Shown piece after piece: positions 7,783 through 16,612 of a stretch of DNA of 46,168 nt. Source of the DNA: a virus; the IMG/VR virus record IMGVR_UViG_3300029319_007889, positions 1 to 46,168 of that record. One strand, given 5' to 3'. Each line of letters starts with the position of its first letter. Within the stretch, counting starts at the first letter, position 1. The notes under the pieces are model-generated. The model made no database searches and was not told the DNA's origin. It saw only the letters and a list, made by a program, of their open reading frames with translations. Position numbers and translations under genes: made by a program.

Positions 7783-8665
7783 TCCACACGATCATATTGT
7801 GGGTGTTATACCGTTGGCGGGATTTGAGTCGGATTTCAAATTTCCATGGCCTGACTGTATGCAGCCAATTTCCGACAATTATCTAGCAATCGAGAGATCT
7901 GTCGTTGAGTGCGCCTATGCTGGGTGCGACACGATATGGATTGTGTGTAACGACGATATACAACCCTTGATAAGACATCGGTTGGGTGAATATGTGCAAG
8001 ATCCGGTTTGGCTCATGCGACCGTTTCAAAAAAACGCTTTTCAAAACCAAAAGCCAATTCCGATATTTTATGTTCCGATAAACCCTAGACACCGAGGCAA
8101 GATAGATTGCTATGCTTGGAGTATAATGCAGGGGGCAAGAATGGCCTGGTTTATGGCTCATAAGATGAGCAAGTGGATTGTGCCGAGGAAATATTATGTA
8201 TCATATCCGCATGGCCTATATCCTCCAGAGATCTTGAGAGAACATAGAAAGACCATCCGCAATAAAGATCTCTTCTACCTATCACACAATGGTAAAACAT
8301 TTAAAGACGGAGAGTATCTAGGCTTTGCATTCAGAGAAGAGGATTATAAGAAGTTCTTGAAAGTCATCCGCAGTGGCACAGGTATATGGGACCCAGATGG
8401 CTTCGAGTATGGTGGGAAAAATAAGTTGTTGCCGCCCGGGCAGAAGAATTCGGCGACAAAATTTTCTCTTGACAAAGTGTTTAAAGATGCTATACTAGAG
8501 GACGGAAATGAGATAGAAGTTCCTTGGTTTTATCCGATCGATAATTGGGAAAATTTAAAGAAGTTTTTAGGGTCAGAAGAGTCGAATTTACTTGCAAGAC
8601 CATCCAAGCATATGTTACAATATAAAGAGTTCAATCCGATAGGAATCGATAATGAAGAAGAGTGA
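7775..8665 (+). CDS. Sugar nucleotidyltransferase-like (GT-A fold) protein
   Basis: 296 residues. The N-terminus GVIPLAGFESDFKFPWP, the ISDNYLAIERSVVECAYAGCDTIWIVCND segment (in pieces) and the later DCYAWSIMQGARMAW follow the layout of GlmU/RmlA-like nucleotidyltransferases: a strand with a gapped glycine loop, the Lys/Pro patch, and the AGxxxIxIV strand. The usual GGxGTRL loop is altered, so activity is uncertain. Its last 14 bases overlap dnaE. It may prime sugars or be a replication-linked nucleotide enzyme. Confidence 0.75.
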   Translation: MSSPHDHIVGVIPLAGFESDFKFPWPDCMQPISDNYLAIERSVVECAYAGCDTIWIVCNDDIQPLIRHRLGEYVQDPVWLMRPFQKNAFQNQKPIPIFYVPINPRHRGKIDCYAWSIMQGARMAWFMAHKMSKWIVPRKYYVSYPHGLYPPEILREHRKTIRNKDLFYLSHNGKTFKDGEYLGFAFREEDYKKFLKVIRSGTGIWDPDGFEYGGKNKLLPPGQKNSATKFSLDKVFKDAILEDGNEIEVPWFYPIDNWENLKKFLGSEESNLLARPSKHMLQYKEFNPIGIDNEEE

Positions 8666-10667
8666 ATCAAACATCCCCTTTGTGGGCCTCCACGCCCATT
8701 CTAACGCTAGTATTTTCGATGGGTTAGGGTATCCGGGGGAGCACATGGACTATGCCTTCTCGACGGGACAGGACGCCTTAGCGTTGACCGATCATGGCAA
8801 TATGAACAACCTTGCATACCAAGTTATGCACGCAAAGAAGATGAAGAAGGACGGCAAGGAGTTCAAGCCCATTTATGGTTGTGAAGCGTACTTCATCCCC
8901 TCCATTTCCAAGTGGAAAAAGGAGGTTGAAGCTCTTAGCGAGAAAAAGAAGACAAAAGAGGAGATTGGTACTTTCGTAGAAGACGAAAGCCGCGAAAAGA
9001 AGAAGAATATTTTGCGACAGCGAGCACACATGATCTTGTTGGCGCAAAACGAGGAAGGCTTGAGCAATCTTTTTAAGCTCGTCTCCGAAAGCTACAAGGA
9101 AGAGAACTTTTATCGGTATCCCCGTATTGATTATCGATTGCTAAAGAAGTATAACAAGGGGATTATCGCTGCTAGCGCATGTCTTGGCGGCGTCTATGCT
9201 CAAGACTATTGGAATAACCGCGATGATGGAGACACTGCCATCATGAATGCGATGTACAAGACAACCGAACAGATGCAAGGTATCTTCGGCGATCGTTGGT
9301 ATGGTGAGATCCAATGGAACAAGATTCCCGAACAACATGAATTGAACCAATATATTATCAAGACGTGCCAAAAGATGGGTGTGGAGTTGATTTCAACTGC
9401 CGATAGTCACTTTCCATCCCGCGATGCCTATAAGGACCGTGAATTGTATCGCCGACTTGGGTGGATTGGAAAATCGCGCCGTCCGGATTGGCTGTCCGCG
9501 GACCTTCCCGATTCGATCGATGACATGGATTACGAATTGTATCCTAAGAATGGCGAAGCTATGTGGGAGTCGTACAAAAAAAGTTCGGCAGAACTCGGCT
9601 TCAAGTATGATGACGATGTTGTGTTGAAATCGATTACTCGTACACACGATATTGCCCACCAAAGGATTGAGACCTTCTTTCCAGATTCGACCGTTCGCCT
9701 TCCTGACTTCGTTGTACCCGAAGGAGTCAGCGCTGATCAAGCCTTGGTGCAGTTCTGTGTTGATGGGCTGAAGCAGAAGGGGTTCAAGGACAATGAGGAG
9801 TACATTGCTCGACTGAAACAAGAGATCAAAGTAATCCAGAAACGAGGTTTCTCGAAATACTTCTTGACGATGAAGGCCATTGCAGATAGGGCGGTTCAGG
9901 ATCAGTTGGTTGGTCCTGGTCGAGGATCTGCTGCAGGTTCTTTGATCGCTTATGTGTTGGATATCACACAGGTTGATCCCATCAAGTACGGCTTGCAGTT
10001 CTCTCGCTTCCTCACCGAAGAGGGTGCAGGATACCCAGATATCGACTATGATGTGTCAGATCCGATGGTATTGAAGGAGAAGTTGATTGAGGAATGGGGC
10101 GACACCACCGTTGTTCCTATTTCAAACTGGAACACACTACAGCTTCGCAGTCTCATCAAAGACATTTCGAAGTTTTATGATATTCCATTCACCGAGGTCA
10201 ACTATGTGACCGGCCGAATGCTTCACGAGGCAACTCCAGAGGCCAAAAAGGCACATGGTATCAAGGCTGGCGTCTATACACCAACATTTCAAGAGGTGAT
10301 GTTGTATAGCAAGTCTTTGCAGGATTTTCTCAAGAAATATCCGAAGGTTGAGACACACATCAATGTCTTATATGGCCAGATTCGGTCTTGTTTTACTGAC
10401 AAGGTGGGTATTTTGACTGACGATGGCTATAAGACCGTTGATGAGATTGAGACCGGGGATTTGGTTGCTTATTACGGAGAGGATAACCAAATTCATTACA
10501 ATAGCGACTATGAGATCTATTTTCAGGGAACCAAGGAGGTTTATGAGGTTGAACTTGAAGATGGAAGCACCATAGAACTTACGGCCGACCACGAAGTTCT
10601 AACCCAAAATGGTTACAAGCAGGTGGCGAACCTCACAGAAGAAGATTGTATGTTTGGGGTGGCATAA
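8652..10667 (+). CDS. dnaE: DNA polymerase III alpha subunit, N-terminal half, fused to split-intein N part
   Basis: 671 residues. Residues 1-579 are the polymerase: PHP domain from LHAHSNASIFDGLG with ALTDHGNMN, then GPGRGSAAGSLIAY and the catalytic pair in YPDIDYDVSD. From Cys580 the sequence becomes an intein (CFTDKVGILTDDGYKTVDEI, then the block B motif LTADHEVLT) and stops at 10667. The third catalytic Asp (FDILGL) lies in the separate gene at 11654, so protein trans-splicing is needed for an active polymerase. Joined exteins would be about 1136 residues, the normal size for DnaE. A phage using a C-family replicase is itself uncommon compared with family A or B enzymes. Confidence 0.95.
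   Translation: MKKSESNIPFVGLHAHSNASIFDGLGYPGEHMDYAFSTGQDALALTDHGNMNNLAYQVMHAKKMKKDGKEFKPIYGCEAYFIPSISKWKKEVEALSEKKKTKEEIGTFVEDESREKKKNILRQRAHMILLAQNEEGLSNLFKLVSESYKEENFYRYPRIDYRLLKKYNKGIIAASACLGGVYAQDYWNNRDDGDTAIMNAMYKTTEQMQGIFGDRWYGEIQWNKIPEQHELNQYIIKTCQKMGVELISTADSHFPSRDAYKDRELYRRLGWIGKSRRPDWLSADLPDSIDDMDYELYPKNGEAMWESYKKSSAELGFKYDDDVVLKSITRTHDIAHQRIETFFPDSTVRLPDFVVPEGVSADQALVQFCVDGLKQKGFKDNEEYIARLKQEIKVIQKRGFSKYFLTMKAIADRAVQDQLVGPGRGSAAGSLIAYVLDITQVDPIKYGLQFSRFLTEEGAGYPDIDYDVSDPMVLKEKLIEEWGDTTVVPISNWNTLQLRSLIKDISKFYDIPFTEVNYVTGRMLHEATPEAKKAHGIKAGVYTPTFQEVMLYSKSLQDFLKKYPKVETHINVLYGQIRSCFTDKVGILTDDGYKTVDEIETGDLVAYYGEDNQIHYNSDYEIYFQGTKEVYEVELEDGSTIELTADHEVLTQNGYKQVANLTEEDCMFGVA
10389..10664 (+). 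other. Split intein, N-terminal part (IntN)
   Basis: Residues 580-671 of the upstream dnaE gene. Cys1 follows the extein ...GQIRS. Block A: CFTDKVGILTDDGYKTVDEI with TGDLV; block B: GSTIELTADHEVLT (TxxH). After MFGVA the frame stops. The 92-residue length is usual for a split-intein N piece. Confidence 0.92.
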
Positions 10668-10679
10668 AAAGAGGCTATT

Positions 10680-10716
10680 ACTATACCTCCTGCCTATTTA
10701 TAATAGGAGGTATGGT
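10680..10716 (+). promoter_or_regulatory. Hairpin covering the endonuclease ribosome-binding site
   Basis: ACTATACCTCCT (10680-10691) pairs with AGGAGGTATGGT (10705-10716), 12 base pairs including one G-U, around a 13-base loop. The right arm contains the AGGAGG (10705-10710) that serves the ATG at 10720. The fold would hide the ribosome site, so translation of the endonuclease is probably held down. There is no T-run, so it is not a terminator. Confidence 0.75.
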
Positions 10717-10719
10717 AGT

Positions 10720-11673
10720 ATGTTTAAGTGTAAGATTTGTAGTATTGAGTTGAAGCGAGGGAGCGGCCACATAAAGGCAAAGCATCACATCTCTACATTG
10801 GAATACATAAGCGAGTATGAAGGGATAGATTGTTGCGCTATGTATGATGAAGGATACTCCGCTCAACAAATAGCAGATTTTATTAAAGAAAAGAGGCTGG
10901 GAGTTCGCCCAATAAAAAAGGATGTGCTAGATTATTTGCGCTCTAAGCGAGTTGAGATTCGTAATACGTCAGCAGCCACGAAAGTTTGGATTCAAAAAGC
11001 CGGCGGCCCCTGGAATAAGGGTAAGACAAAAGAAGACCACCCGGGTATAATGAAGTATGCTGAATCGCGACGAGGCAAAAATAATCCGTATTATAAGCAA
11101 ACGGAGGAAGCAAAGGCTAAAACTCGCTATTGGGAATACAAGAGCGAAGAAGAACTTGCGGACATCCGCCGAAGAGTCGGCGAGACGCTGAAAAAGAAGT
11201 ATCGCACCGGCGAACTAGTGCCATACGCAGTTCTTAACCCGGAGTGGGGATCCGTCGCACATCGTAAGCGGATGGAGGGTTATAGAAGATGGGCGAAGGA
11301 TGGGAACAAGGTTAAGTTTGGCAACACTTCGGCAGCGGAGCGGGAAATCGCATCAATCTTACAAGAAGAAGGAGTCAGACACATCAGGCAGTTTTCTCCG
11401 GGAAAGTATAGGTATGACTTTTGCGTGCCGGAAACAAACACGATCATAGAATACAATGGAACTTACTGGCACGCTGACCCAAGGAAGTATAAAGAAGATT
11501 ACTATAACCAGAAAAAAGGGAAAACAGCCAAAGAAATGTGGGACTATGATAAGAAAAGGGTTGATTTTGCCACTGAGATGGGTTATACTGTGAATGTTGT
11601 TTGGGAAGAGGACTACAAACGGCTCACGAAAGACGAAAAAAGGAAGTTGATTCTTGAAAGCATTAAAAGTTAA
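10720..11673 (+). CDS. Free-standing homing endonuclease, Vsr-like, with NUMOD3-type region
   Basis: 317 residues from ATG 10720 (AGGAGG nine bases upstream). N-terminus: CKIC...HIKAKHHIS...EYISEYEG, a small MucR-like zinc finger. Middle: GPWNKGKTKEDHPG and RRGKNNPYYKQTEEAK, like NUMOD3 DNA-binding repeats. C-terminus: SAAEREIASILQEEGV, YRYDFCVPETNTIIEYNGTYWHADP and MGYTVNVVWEEDY, the order of elements in Vsr-type nucleases (catalytic Asp/Glu, WH, Trp-Glu). It lies exactly between the two intein halves and overlaps the downstream one by 20 bases. This matches the known layout of genes fractured by split inteins with a Vsr-like endonuclease, which presumably cuts intein-free dnaE. Confidence 0.9.
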   Translation: MFKCKICSIELKRGSGHIKAKHHISTLEYISEYEGIDCCAMYDEGYSAQQIADFIKEKRLGVRPIKKDVLDYLRSKRVEIRNTSAATKVWIQKAGGPWNKGKTKEDHPGIMKYAESRRGKNNPYYKQTEEAKAKTRYWEYKSEEELADIRRRVGETLKKKYRTGELVPYAVLNPEWGSVAHRKRMEGYRRWAKDGNKVKFGNTSAAEREIASILQEEGVRHIRQFSPGKYRYDFCVPETNTIIEYNGTYWHADPRKYKEDYYNQKKGKTAKEMWDYDKKRVDFATEMGYTVNVVWEEDYKRLTKDEKRKLILESIKS

Positions 11674-11788
11674 ATCAGTCAATAAACTGCGCGAAGATAA
11701 GGTTTTTGACATTCATCACAAACTGGATCAAAAGCAGTTTCTAGAAGAACACCCAAATTTGATTGCGAATGGGTTTGTGATTTCAAAC
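11654..11788 (+). other. Split intein, C-terminal part (IntC)
   Basis: Residues 1-45 of the downstream dnaE gene. Block F: DKVFDIHH; block G: HPNLIANGFVISN, ending at Asn45 with Cys46 as the +1 extein residue. The residue before the final Asn is Ser instead of the usual His, which is tolerated in some inteins. Confidence 0.92.
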
Positions 11789-13462
11789 TGCTCTAGGCAC
11801 GCCGGCGGGGTGGTGATTGGTGAAGACCTAGACAAGCGTATGCCGCTTATCAATAGCAAGGGTGTGCGCCAAACTCCATGGACAGAAGGACAGAATGTTC
11901 GACATCTTGAGCCCATGGGTTTTATCAAGTTTGATATCCTGGGACTGGCTTCACTCCGCATGATGGAGTTGGCCATTCGTCATATTTTAAAAAGACATCA
12001 CGGAAACCCGGATCCGTCGTTTGATGATGTGAGAAAGTTCTACAATGAAAACCTACATCCAGAGGTCTTGAACTTTGCGGACCAGGAGGTTTATCAAAAC
12101 ATCTTTCACGACGGTAGGTGGGTTGGCATCTTCCAGTTTACAGAAGGTGGTGCGCAAAAACTGTGCCAACGTGTTATGCCCACCAATTTGGTTGACTTGT
12201 CTGCTATTACATCGATTTATCGTCCTGGCCCTTTGAGTGCGGGCGTTGACAAGGGTTATGTCGAAGCTCGACGTGATCCTGAGTTGGTCAAGTACCCTCA
12301 CGAGCTTTTCAGACAAGTCACCAAGGATACTGCCGGCTTCCTTATCTTTCAGGAACAAATTGCCGAGTTGGCCCACAAGTTGGGACGCAACCTAACTTTG
12401 GATGAGGGCAACAAGCTAAGAAAACTATTGACCAAGAAGGGTGTTGCTGAGGTAGAGAAAGAAAAGAAGAAGATCAAGAAGAAGTTTATCGACGGCTGCA
12501 ATCAGAAGAAGATTGACTTTGCAACTTCTGAGAAGATTTGGGATTTGTTTGAATACTTCTCTGGTTACGGCTTTAACAAGTCTCACGCCATTTCTTATTC
12601 GATGCTGTCCTTTCAGTGTGCTTGGTTGATGAACTACTTTCCCATCGAGTGGGTCGCGTCTTTCCTCGATAAGGAGCCAGAGGGTCGCAAGGAGCGTGCC
12701 ATCAATCTCGCACGAAAGTTCGGATTCAAGCTGCAGCCTCTAACAATCAACCATTCTGGCAAGGTGTGGGAGATTTCCGATGACAACGAGACGTTGATTC
12801 AACCACTTTCAACCATTAAGGGGCTAGGTGACTCCGCAATTGATCAAATTATTGCTAATCGACCTTTCAATAATGTTGAGGAATTCATTTTCAACGAGGA
12901 CATTGTTTATAGCAAGTTGAACAAAAAGGCTTTGGATGCTCTGTCGAGGGCAGGTGCATGCGATGCTCTGATTGATGATAGGTTCACAGGGGCGAAGCAC
13001 TTCTGGACTGCAGTTGCCGTAGATCGTCCACGAAAAGAGAAAAACCTCATAGACAATATTGAGAAATACGCTGGCGAAGGCGAGTTTTCGGACGAGGAGC
13101 GCATTCAATATCTTGTTGATTTGACTGGTGTTTTTCCCTTCGATTTGGTGATGGACGATTATATATTGGGCCGCTTGGAGGACAACATGGTGCCTCCGTT
13201 GGGCGAGTGGGATGACAACCTTGGAGTTGCCTGGTTTATCCCGAGAGAGATCATTCCTAAAAAGACCAAGAATGGCAAAACGTATTGGATTGTCAAAACG
13301 ATTGATTCAACAAGTTCTTCAGAAGCTATCAAATGTTGGGGTGTTGACCCCAAGAGGGATAGTATTATTATTAATCGCCCCTATATGGCACGTTTAGAAT
13401 ATAGTGATCAGTGGGGCTTCAGTACAAGATCTATTAGACATAATTTCAGGATGCTAGGATGA
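11654..13462 (+). CDS. dnaE: Split-intein C part fused to DNA polymerase III alpha, C-terminal half
   Basis: 602 residues, TTG start inside the end of the endonuclease gene. Residues 1-45 are IntC (see separate entry). From Cys46 the polymerase resumes: CSRHAGGVVIGEDL, IKFDILGLASL (third catalytic Asp), GIFQFTEGGAQ, SIYRPGPLSAG, FLIFQEQI, and GYGFNKSHAISYSMLS. Then come a helix-hairpin-helix-like KGLGDSAIDQI, and an OB-like end NGKTYWIVKTID. It complements the N half at 8652. The C-terminal beta-clamp or tau-binding tail is not obvious. Confidence 0.95.
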   Translation: MKALKVKSVNKLREDKVFDIHHKLDQKQFLEEHPNLIANGFVISNCSRHAGGVVIGEDLDKRMPLINSKGVRQTPWTEGQNVRHLEPMGFIKFDILGLASLRMMELAIRHILKRHHGNPDPSFDDVRKFYNENLHPEVLNFADQEVYQNIFHDGRWVGIFQFTEGGAQKLCQRVMPTNLVDLSAITSIYRPGPLSAGVDKGYVEARRDPELVKYPHELFRQVTKDTAGFLIFQEQIAELAHKLGRNLTLDEGNKLRKLLTKKGVAEVEKEKKKIKKKFIDGCNQKKIDFATSEKIWDLFEYFSGYGFNKSHAISYSMLSFQCAWLMNYFPIEWVASFLDKEPEGRKERAINLARKFGFKLQPLTINHSGKVWEISDDNETLIQPLSTIKGLGDSAIDQIIANRPFNNVEEFIFNEDIVYSKLNKKALDALSRAGACDALIDDRFTGAKHFWTAVAVDRPRKEKNLIDNIEKYAGEGEFSDEERIQYLVDLTGVFPFDLVMDDYILGRLEDNMVPPLGEWDDNLGVAWFIPREIIPKKTKNGKTYWIVKTIDSTSSSEAIKCWGVDPKRDSIIINRPYMARLEYSDQWGFSTRSIRHNFRMLG

Positions 13463-14160
13463 ACAGTAAAGTAATAATTGTAGAGGGCTTGATTGGGGCA
13501 GGCAAGAGTTCTCTTACAAAAGAACTTGCCCAGACATTGGGGAGCGATACACTTTATTTGATGGAGCCAGACGAAAAAGACGGTGCCAACCCTTATCTCT
13601 CCGATTTTTATGGAAATCAGAGACGTTGGGCATTTACAATGCAGACACACTTGCTTCAGGCTCGATTCCGAATGCATCTTCAGGCACAGTGGCATGCGAT
13701 GAACAACCAAGGCCACGCTCTGCTCGATCGAAGCTATTTTGGTGATACTGCCTTTGCACGACTCCAAGTAAAGACGGGTGCGATGACAGAAAATGAGTTT
13801 GAAACTTATAAGGGCATTTACCATGCCATGACCGCAAGTGTGTTGTTGCCAAGTGTCTGTGTGAGACTTCAAGTAGCCCCTGAGGTTGCTGCTGAACGAA
13901 TTCGGCGGAGGATGGAACTACAGACTGGCCGAAAGTGTGAAGATGTGATTGACCTGGGGTATCTACGAGATTTAGATCGAGAGATCAACCACATGGTGAA
14001 TGTGCTGAATTCTCAGGGCGTCCAAATAGTGCATGTTCCGTGGGATACTGATCGAAGCACTCCCGAAGAGCGTGTGGATGCAGTTAAGGAGATTGCTGCC
14101 CAGATCATGGAAACTCCATCCAAGGATCTGTTTCTAGATCTCCATAGGAGAACTTTATGA
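13459..14160 (+). CDS. Deoxynucleoside kinase
   Basis: 233 residues. P-loop GLIGAGKSS (about residues 9-17), the RRWAFTMQTHLLQAR helix, the catalytic/lid segment LLDRSYFGDTAFA (the DRS motif), and ERIRRRM (lid arginines) identify the dNK/dGK family. It phosphorylates deoxynucleosides to monophosphates, recycling host DNA breakdown products. ATG overlaps the dnaE stop (ATGA), so translation is coupled to the polymerase. Confidence 0.92.
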   Translation: MNSKVIIVEGLIGAGKSSLTKELAQTLGSDTLYLMEPDEKDGANPYLSDFYGNQRRWAFTMQTHLLQARFRMHLQAQWHAMNNQGHALLDRSYFGDTAFARLQVKTGAMTENEFETYKGIYHAMTASVLLPSVCVRLQVAPEVAAERIRRRMELQTGRKCEDVIDLGYLRDLDREINHMVNVLNSQGVQIVHVPWDTDRSTPEERVDAVKEIAAQIMETPSKDLFLDLHRRTL

Positions 14161-14549
14161 TTAGAGCAATACTATTGAGCTTAGCGGTGACAGCACTTGA
14201 TCCAAGTGTCTTCACCACGCAAACCAACTACAAGAGGGTGAAAAAAACTGTAGAAGCGAAGATAACTCTTCTGGCTCAGCCTGGTTGGAAATTTAATTCC
14301 CAATATCCTCTTTGGCTTCACGCATATAAAAACAAAGTTCACACCGACAATAGGGTGCGCGGTGAGGTTATTTATTCAACACTTTCTGACAATTCAGGGA
14401 CAGAATTTATATTTCGTGTTCCTGTCAAACAAATTAGATTGACAAAAGATAAATTATTTGTTAAAATAAACTTTAGCTTCTGTAGTAAAACTACATGTAA
14501 AGTTTGGAGAGGCGAATTGTTTGAATTTACAAAAAAGGATTTAAAGTGA
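14157..14549 (+). CDS. Exported protein, DsbD-N-terminus-like layout (weak)
   Basis: 130 residues. MIRAILLSLAVTALDPS looks like a signal peptide. The mature part has QPGWKFNSQYPLWL, then beta-strand-like segments and INFSFCSKTTCKVW with two cysteines. The Gly-Trp-Lys-Phe-Asn start and Phe-x-x-Cys-x-x-x-x-Cys end recall the N-terminal domain of the thiol transporter DsbD, a likeness noted by eye only. Between the kinase (ATGA overlap) and dUTPase. Function unknown. Confidence 0.7.
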   Translation: MIRAILLSLAVTALDPSVFTTQTNYKRVKKTVEAKITLLAQPGWKFNSQYPLWLHAYKNKVHTDNRVRGEVIYSTLSDNSGTEFIFRVPVKQIRLTKDKLFVKINFSFCSKTTCKVWRGELFEFTKKDLK

Positions 14550-15025
14550 ATATTAGAGTATATCGCATTAGACAAGATGCAAAGCTGCCTGTGCGAGCGC
14601 ACAGTACGGACGCAGGAGCAGACCTGTTTTACTGCCCAGATATGAATCGAGCCGACCCTCCTTGCGATCGCCACGAAGACGGCACTTTCCATATCAGTCC
14701 CGGCGCATCATGTATTTTGCCCACAGGAATCAAGGTAGAGATTCCCAAAGGTCACATGTTGGAAATTAAAAACAAATCTGGTATTGCTTCGAAACAACAG
14801 TTGTTGGTTGGAGCGTGCGTTGTCGATGCGGGGTACAATGGTGAGGTTTTTGTGAACCTTCACAATATTGGCAACGAAACAAAGAGGATCGCCCCTGGCC
14901 AGAAGATCGCTCAAGCTGTACTAGTGCCAATCGTCACATGCGGCATCGAAGAAGCAAAGTACGACACTTTGAACTATGAGGCGAGCAGGGGAGAGGGAGG
15001 TTTCGGCTCCACAGGTCTGTCTTAA
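14546..15025 (+). CDS. dut: dUTPase (deoxyuridine 5'-triphosphate nucleotidohydrolase)
   Basis: 159 residues, GTG start overlapping the previous stop. All trimeric dUTPase motifs are readable: STDAGADL (1), ILPTGIKVEIP (2), NKSGIASKQQLLVGACVVDAGYNGE (3, in pieces), PGQKIAQAV (4) and RGEGGFGSTG (5). It hydrolyses dUTP to dUMP, keeping uracil out of DNA and feeding ThyX. There is an insertion (MNRADPPCDRHEDGTF) between motifs 1 and 2 compared with the shortest forms. Confidence 0.97.
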   Translation: MNIRVYRIRQDAKLPVRAHSTDAGADLFYCPDMNRADPPCDRHEDGTFHISPGASCILPTGIKVEIPKGHMLEIKNKSGIASKQQLLVGACVVDAGYNGEVFVNLHNIGNETKRIAPGQKIAQAVLVPIVTCGIEEAKYDTLNYEASRGEGGFGSTGLS

Positions 15026-15258
15026 TGGGTTTTGCGAGAAAACATAAGCGAAGGAAGCAGAGAGCAACCGATAAGAAAGCCGTTAACGAGATGGCAAAAC
15101 AGCTTGAATATATGCAAAATATGCCAGGTAACTGTAGCGACTGTGATTTTCCCTTTGAGAGGAATAAAGAGACTGTGAATACCTGGAGAGTTGAGTGCAA
15201 CTTTGAGGAAGCCACGACTAGATTAATATGTCCAGATTGCCAAAAGGAGACCGGATGA
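15025..15258 (+). CDS. Small zinc-ribbon-like protein
   Basis: 77 residues. A basic N-terminus (ARKHKRRKQRATDKK) is followed by CSDC and, 40 residues later, CPDC, a probable four-cysteine zinc ribbon. Such proteins often bind nucleic acid. Overlaps dut by one base and the next gene by 4 (ATGA). Function unknown. Confidence 0.75.
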   Translation: MGFARKHKRRKQRATDKKAVNEMAKQLEYMQNMPGNCSDCDFPFERNKETVNTWRVECNFEEATTRLICPDCQKETG

Positions 15259-16283
15259 TTACTGCCTTGACTTATGACGATGTGCTTTTAGTGCCTAAAT
15301 ACAGCGAGATTTCCAGCAGGAAAGAAATTGATATAGGCAACGACCTGGATGATTGCATAAGGTTGGAACTACCAGTTATCGCCAGTCCGATGGATACCAT
15401 TTGCGGACCTGAGATGGCAGCGGCCCTATCTAGATCTGGTGGCTTAGGTGTGATTCATCGTTATAACAGCATTAGAGAACAGGCAAACATGGTTTCTTAT
15501 GCAAGAGACATCTTGCAACAAAAACAGGAAAGATGTATCATCGGCGCAGCCGTTGGCGTCACCGGCGACTACATGTTGCGTACCACAGCTTTAGTTACTC
15601 ATGGCGCTGAAGTTATCTGCATTGACGTTGCTCATGGCGACCATTTGATGATGAAAGAGGCGCTGACGGACCTCAAACATGAATTTGGAAACTCTGTTCA
15701 TTTCATGGCAGGTAATGTAGCTACTGCTGATGCATATAAGCGTCTTTGCGATTGGGGAGCAGACAGTGTTCGTGTAGGGATTGGAGGAGGGTCCATTTGT
15801 TCGACTCGTATTCAGACCGGCCATGGCGTACCAAATATAGAGGCGATAAGAGAGTGTGCTTTGGTGGAGTATGATATCCCGATTGTAGCCGATGGTGGAA
15901 TCAAAACCTCAGGCGATGCAGTGAAGGCACTGGCTGTTGGCGCAGACTTTGTTATGGTAGGTTCTTTGTTGGCAGGCACAACCGAAACGCCTGGAGACAT
16001 CGTTGGCATCGATGGTGTTAAGTACAAGGCTTACCGGGGCATGGCTTCCGCAGAAGCTCAAACAGAGTGGAGGGGGGATTATTCCTTTGCTGAAGGCATC
16101 TCCACTAGAGTTCCCTATGTCGGAGATGTTGACGCTGTGCTGGCGACAATCAAGGGAGGGATTCTTTCTGGATTCTCCTACAGTGGGGCTAGAAACATCC
16201 AAGAGCTTTGGTTAAAGTCCGAGTTCATTCGCCAAACTGGTGCAGGGCAGCTTGAGAGTTCGACACACATTTTGAACAAATAA
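15255..16283 (+). CDS. IMP dehydrogenase / GMP reductase family, without CBS domains
   Basis: 342 residues from ATG 15255 (AAAGGAGA upstream). LTYDDVLLVP, VIASPMDTICG, the active-site Cys in GGGSICSTRIQTGHGVP, IVADGGIKTSGDAVKALAVGADFVMVG and YRGMAS are family hallmarks. The regulatory CBS pair is missing, giving GMP-reductase length. The end, GGILSGFSYSGARNIQELW...GQLESSTH, looks more like IMP dehydrogenase. IMP dehydrogenase makes XMP, while GMP reductase returns GMP to IMP; I favour IMP dehydrogenase but cannot exclude the other. Together with purA it handles the purine branch point. Confidence 0.85.
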   Translation: MITALTYDDVLLVPKYSEISSRKEIDIGNDLDDCIRLELPVIASPMDTICGPEMAAALSRSGGLGVIHRYNSIREQANMVSYARDILQQKQERCIIGAAVGVTGDYMLRTTALVTHGAEVICIDVAHGDHLMMKEALTDLKHEFGNSVHFMAGNVATADAYKRLCDWGADSVRVGIGGGSICSTRIQTGHGVPNIEAIRECALVEYDIPIVADGGIKTSGDAVKALAVGADFVMVGSLLAGTTETPGDIVGIDGVKYKAYRGMASAEAQTEWRGDYSFAEGISTRVPYVGDVDAVLATIKGGILSGFSYSGARNIQELWLKSEFIRQTGAGQLESSTHILNK

Positions 16284-16612
16284 TGAATAGGTATGGACAA
16301 GGGCAAAAAGGTTTAAAATTCGTTATAGACGAGAAAAAGCATGTCGATCTCAGATTAAGGCTTAGGCATGATGAATTATCACAAGTTAAATTTTTCAAAG
16401 CAATTGTCGATGGTTACCTGGCAAACGATGAACTGATTATTAATTTTATCAACAATTATAAAGAAAAAGAAAAGATTCAGAGTGCGACAAAAAGAAAAAA
16501 ATCTATGAGACTAATAAAGGACGGTAAAGAGCAGGCTAAAAAGTTTGCTTTTTCCGAAGAAGAAATAGAAAACATATTTGATATTATAGAAGGAGAAGAA
16601 GAGATATTTTGA
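16283..16612 (+). CDS. Small charged protein, possibly DNA-binding
   Basis: 109 residues, not recognised. The section HVDLRLRLRHDELSQVKFF followed by a helix, IVDGYLANDELIINFINNY, has the look of a ribbon-helix-helix (basic alternating strand, then two helices). The C-terminus is acidic (EEEIENIFDIIEGEEEIF). It overlaps the HTH protein at 16609 by 4 bases, so the pair may be regulators. Confidence 0.75.
   Translation: MNRYGQGQKGLKFVIDEKKHVDLRLRLRHDELSQVKFFKAIVDGYLANDELIINFINNYKEKEKIQSATKRKKSMRLIKDGKEQAKKFAFSEEEIENIFDIIEGEEEIF

Noticed and set aside
8652-13462. dnaE looks like a frameshifted or broken pseudogene
   Set aside because: Intein blocks A, B, F and G sit exactly at the break and an endonuclease gene fills the gap, so it is a split-intein gene.
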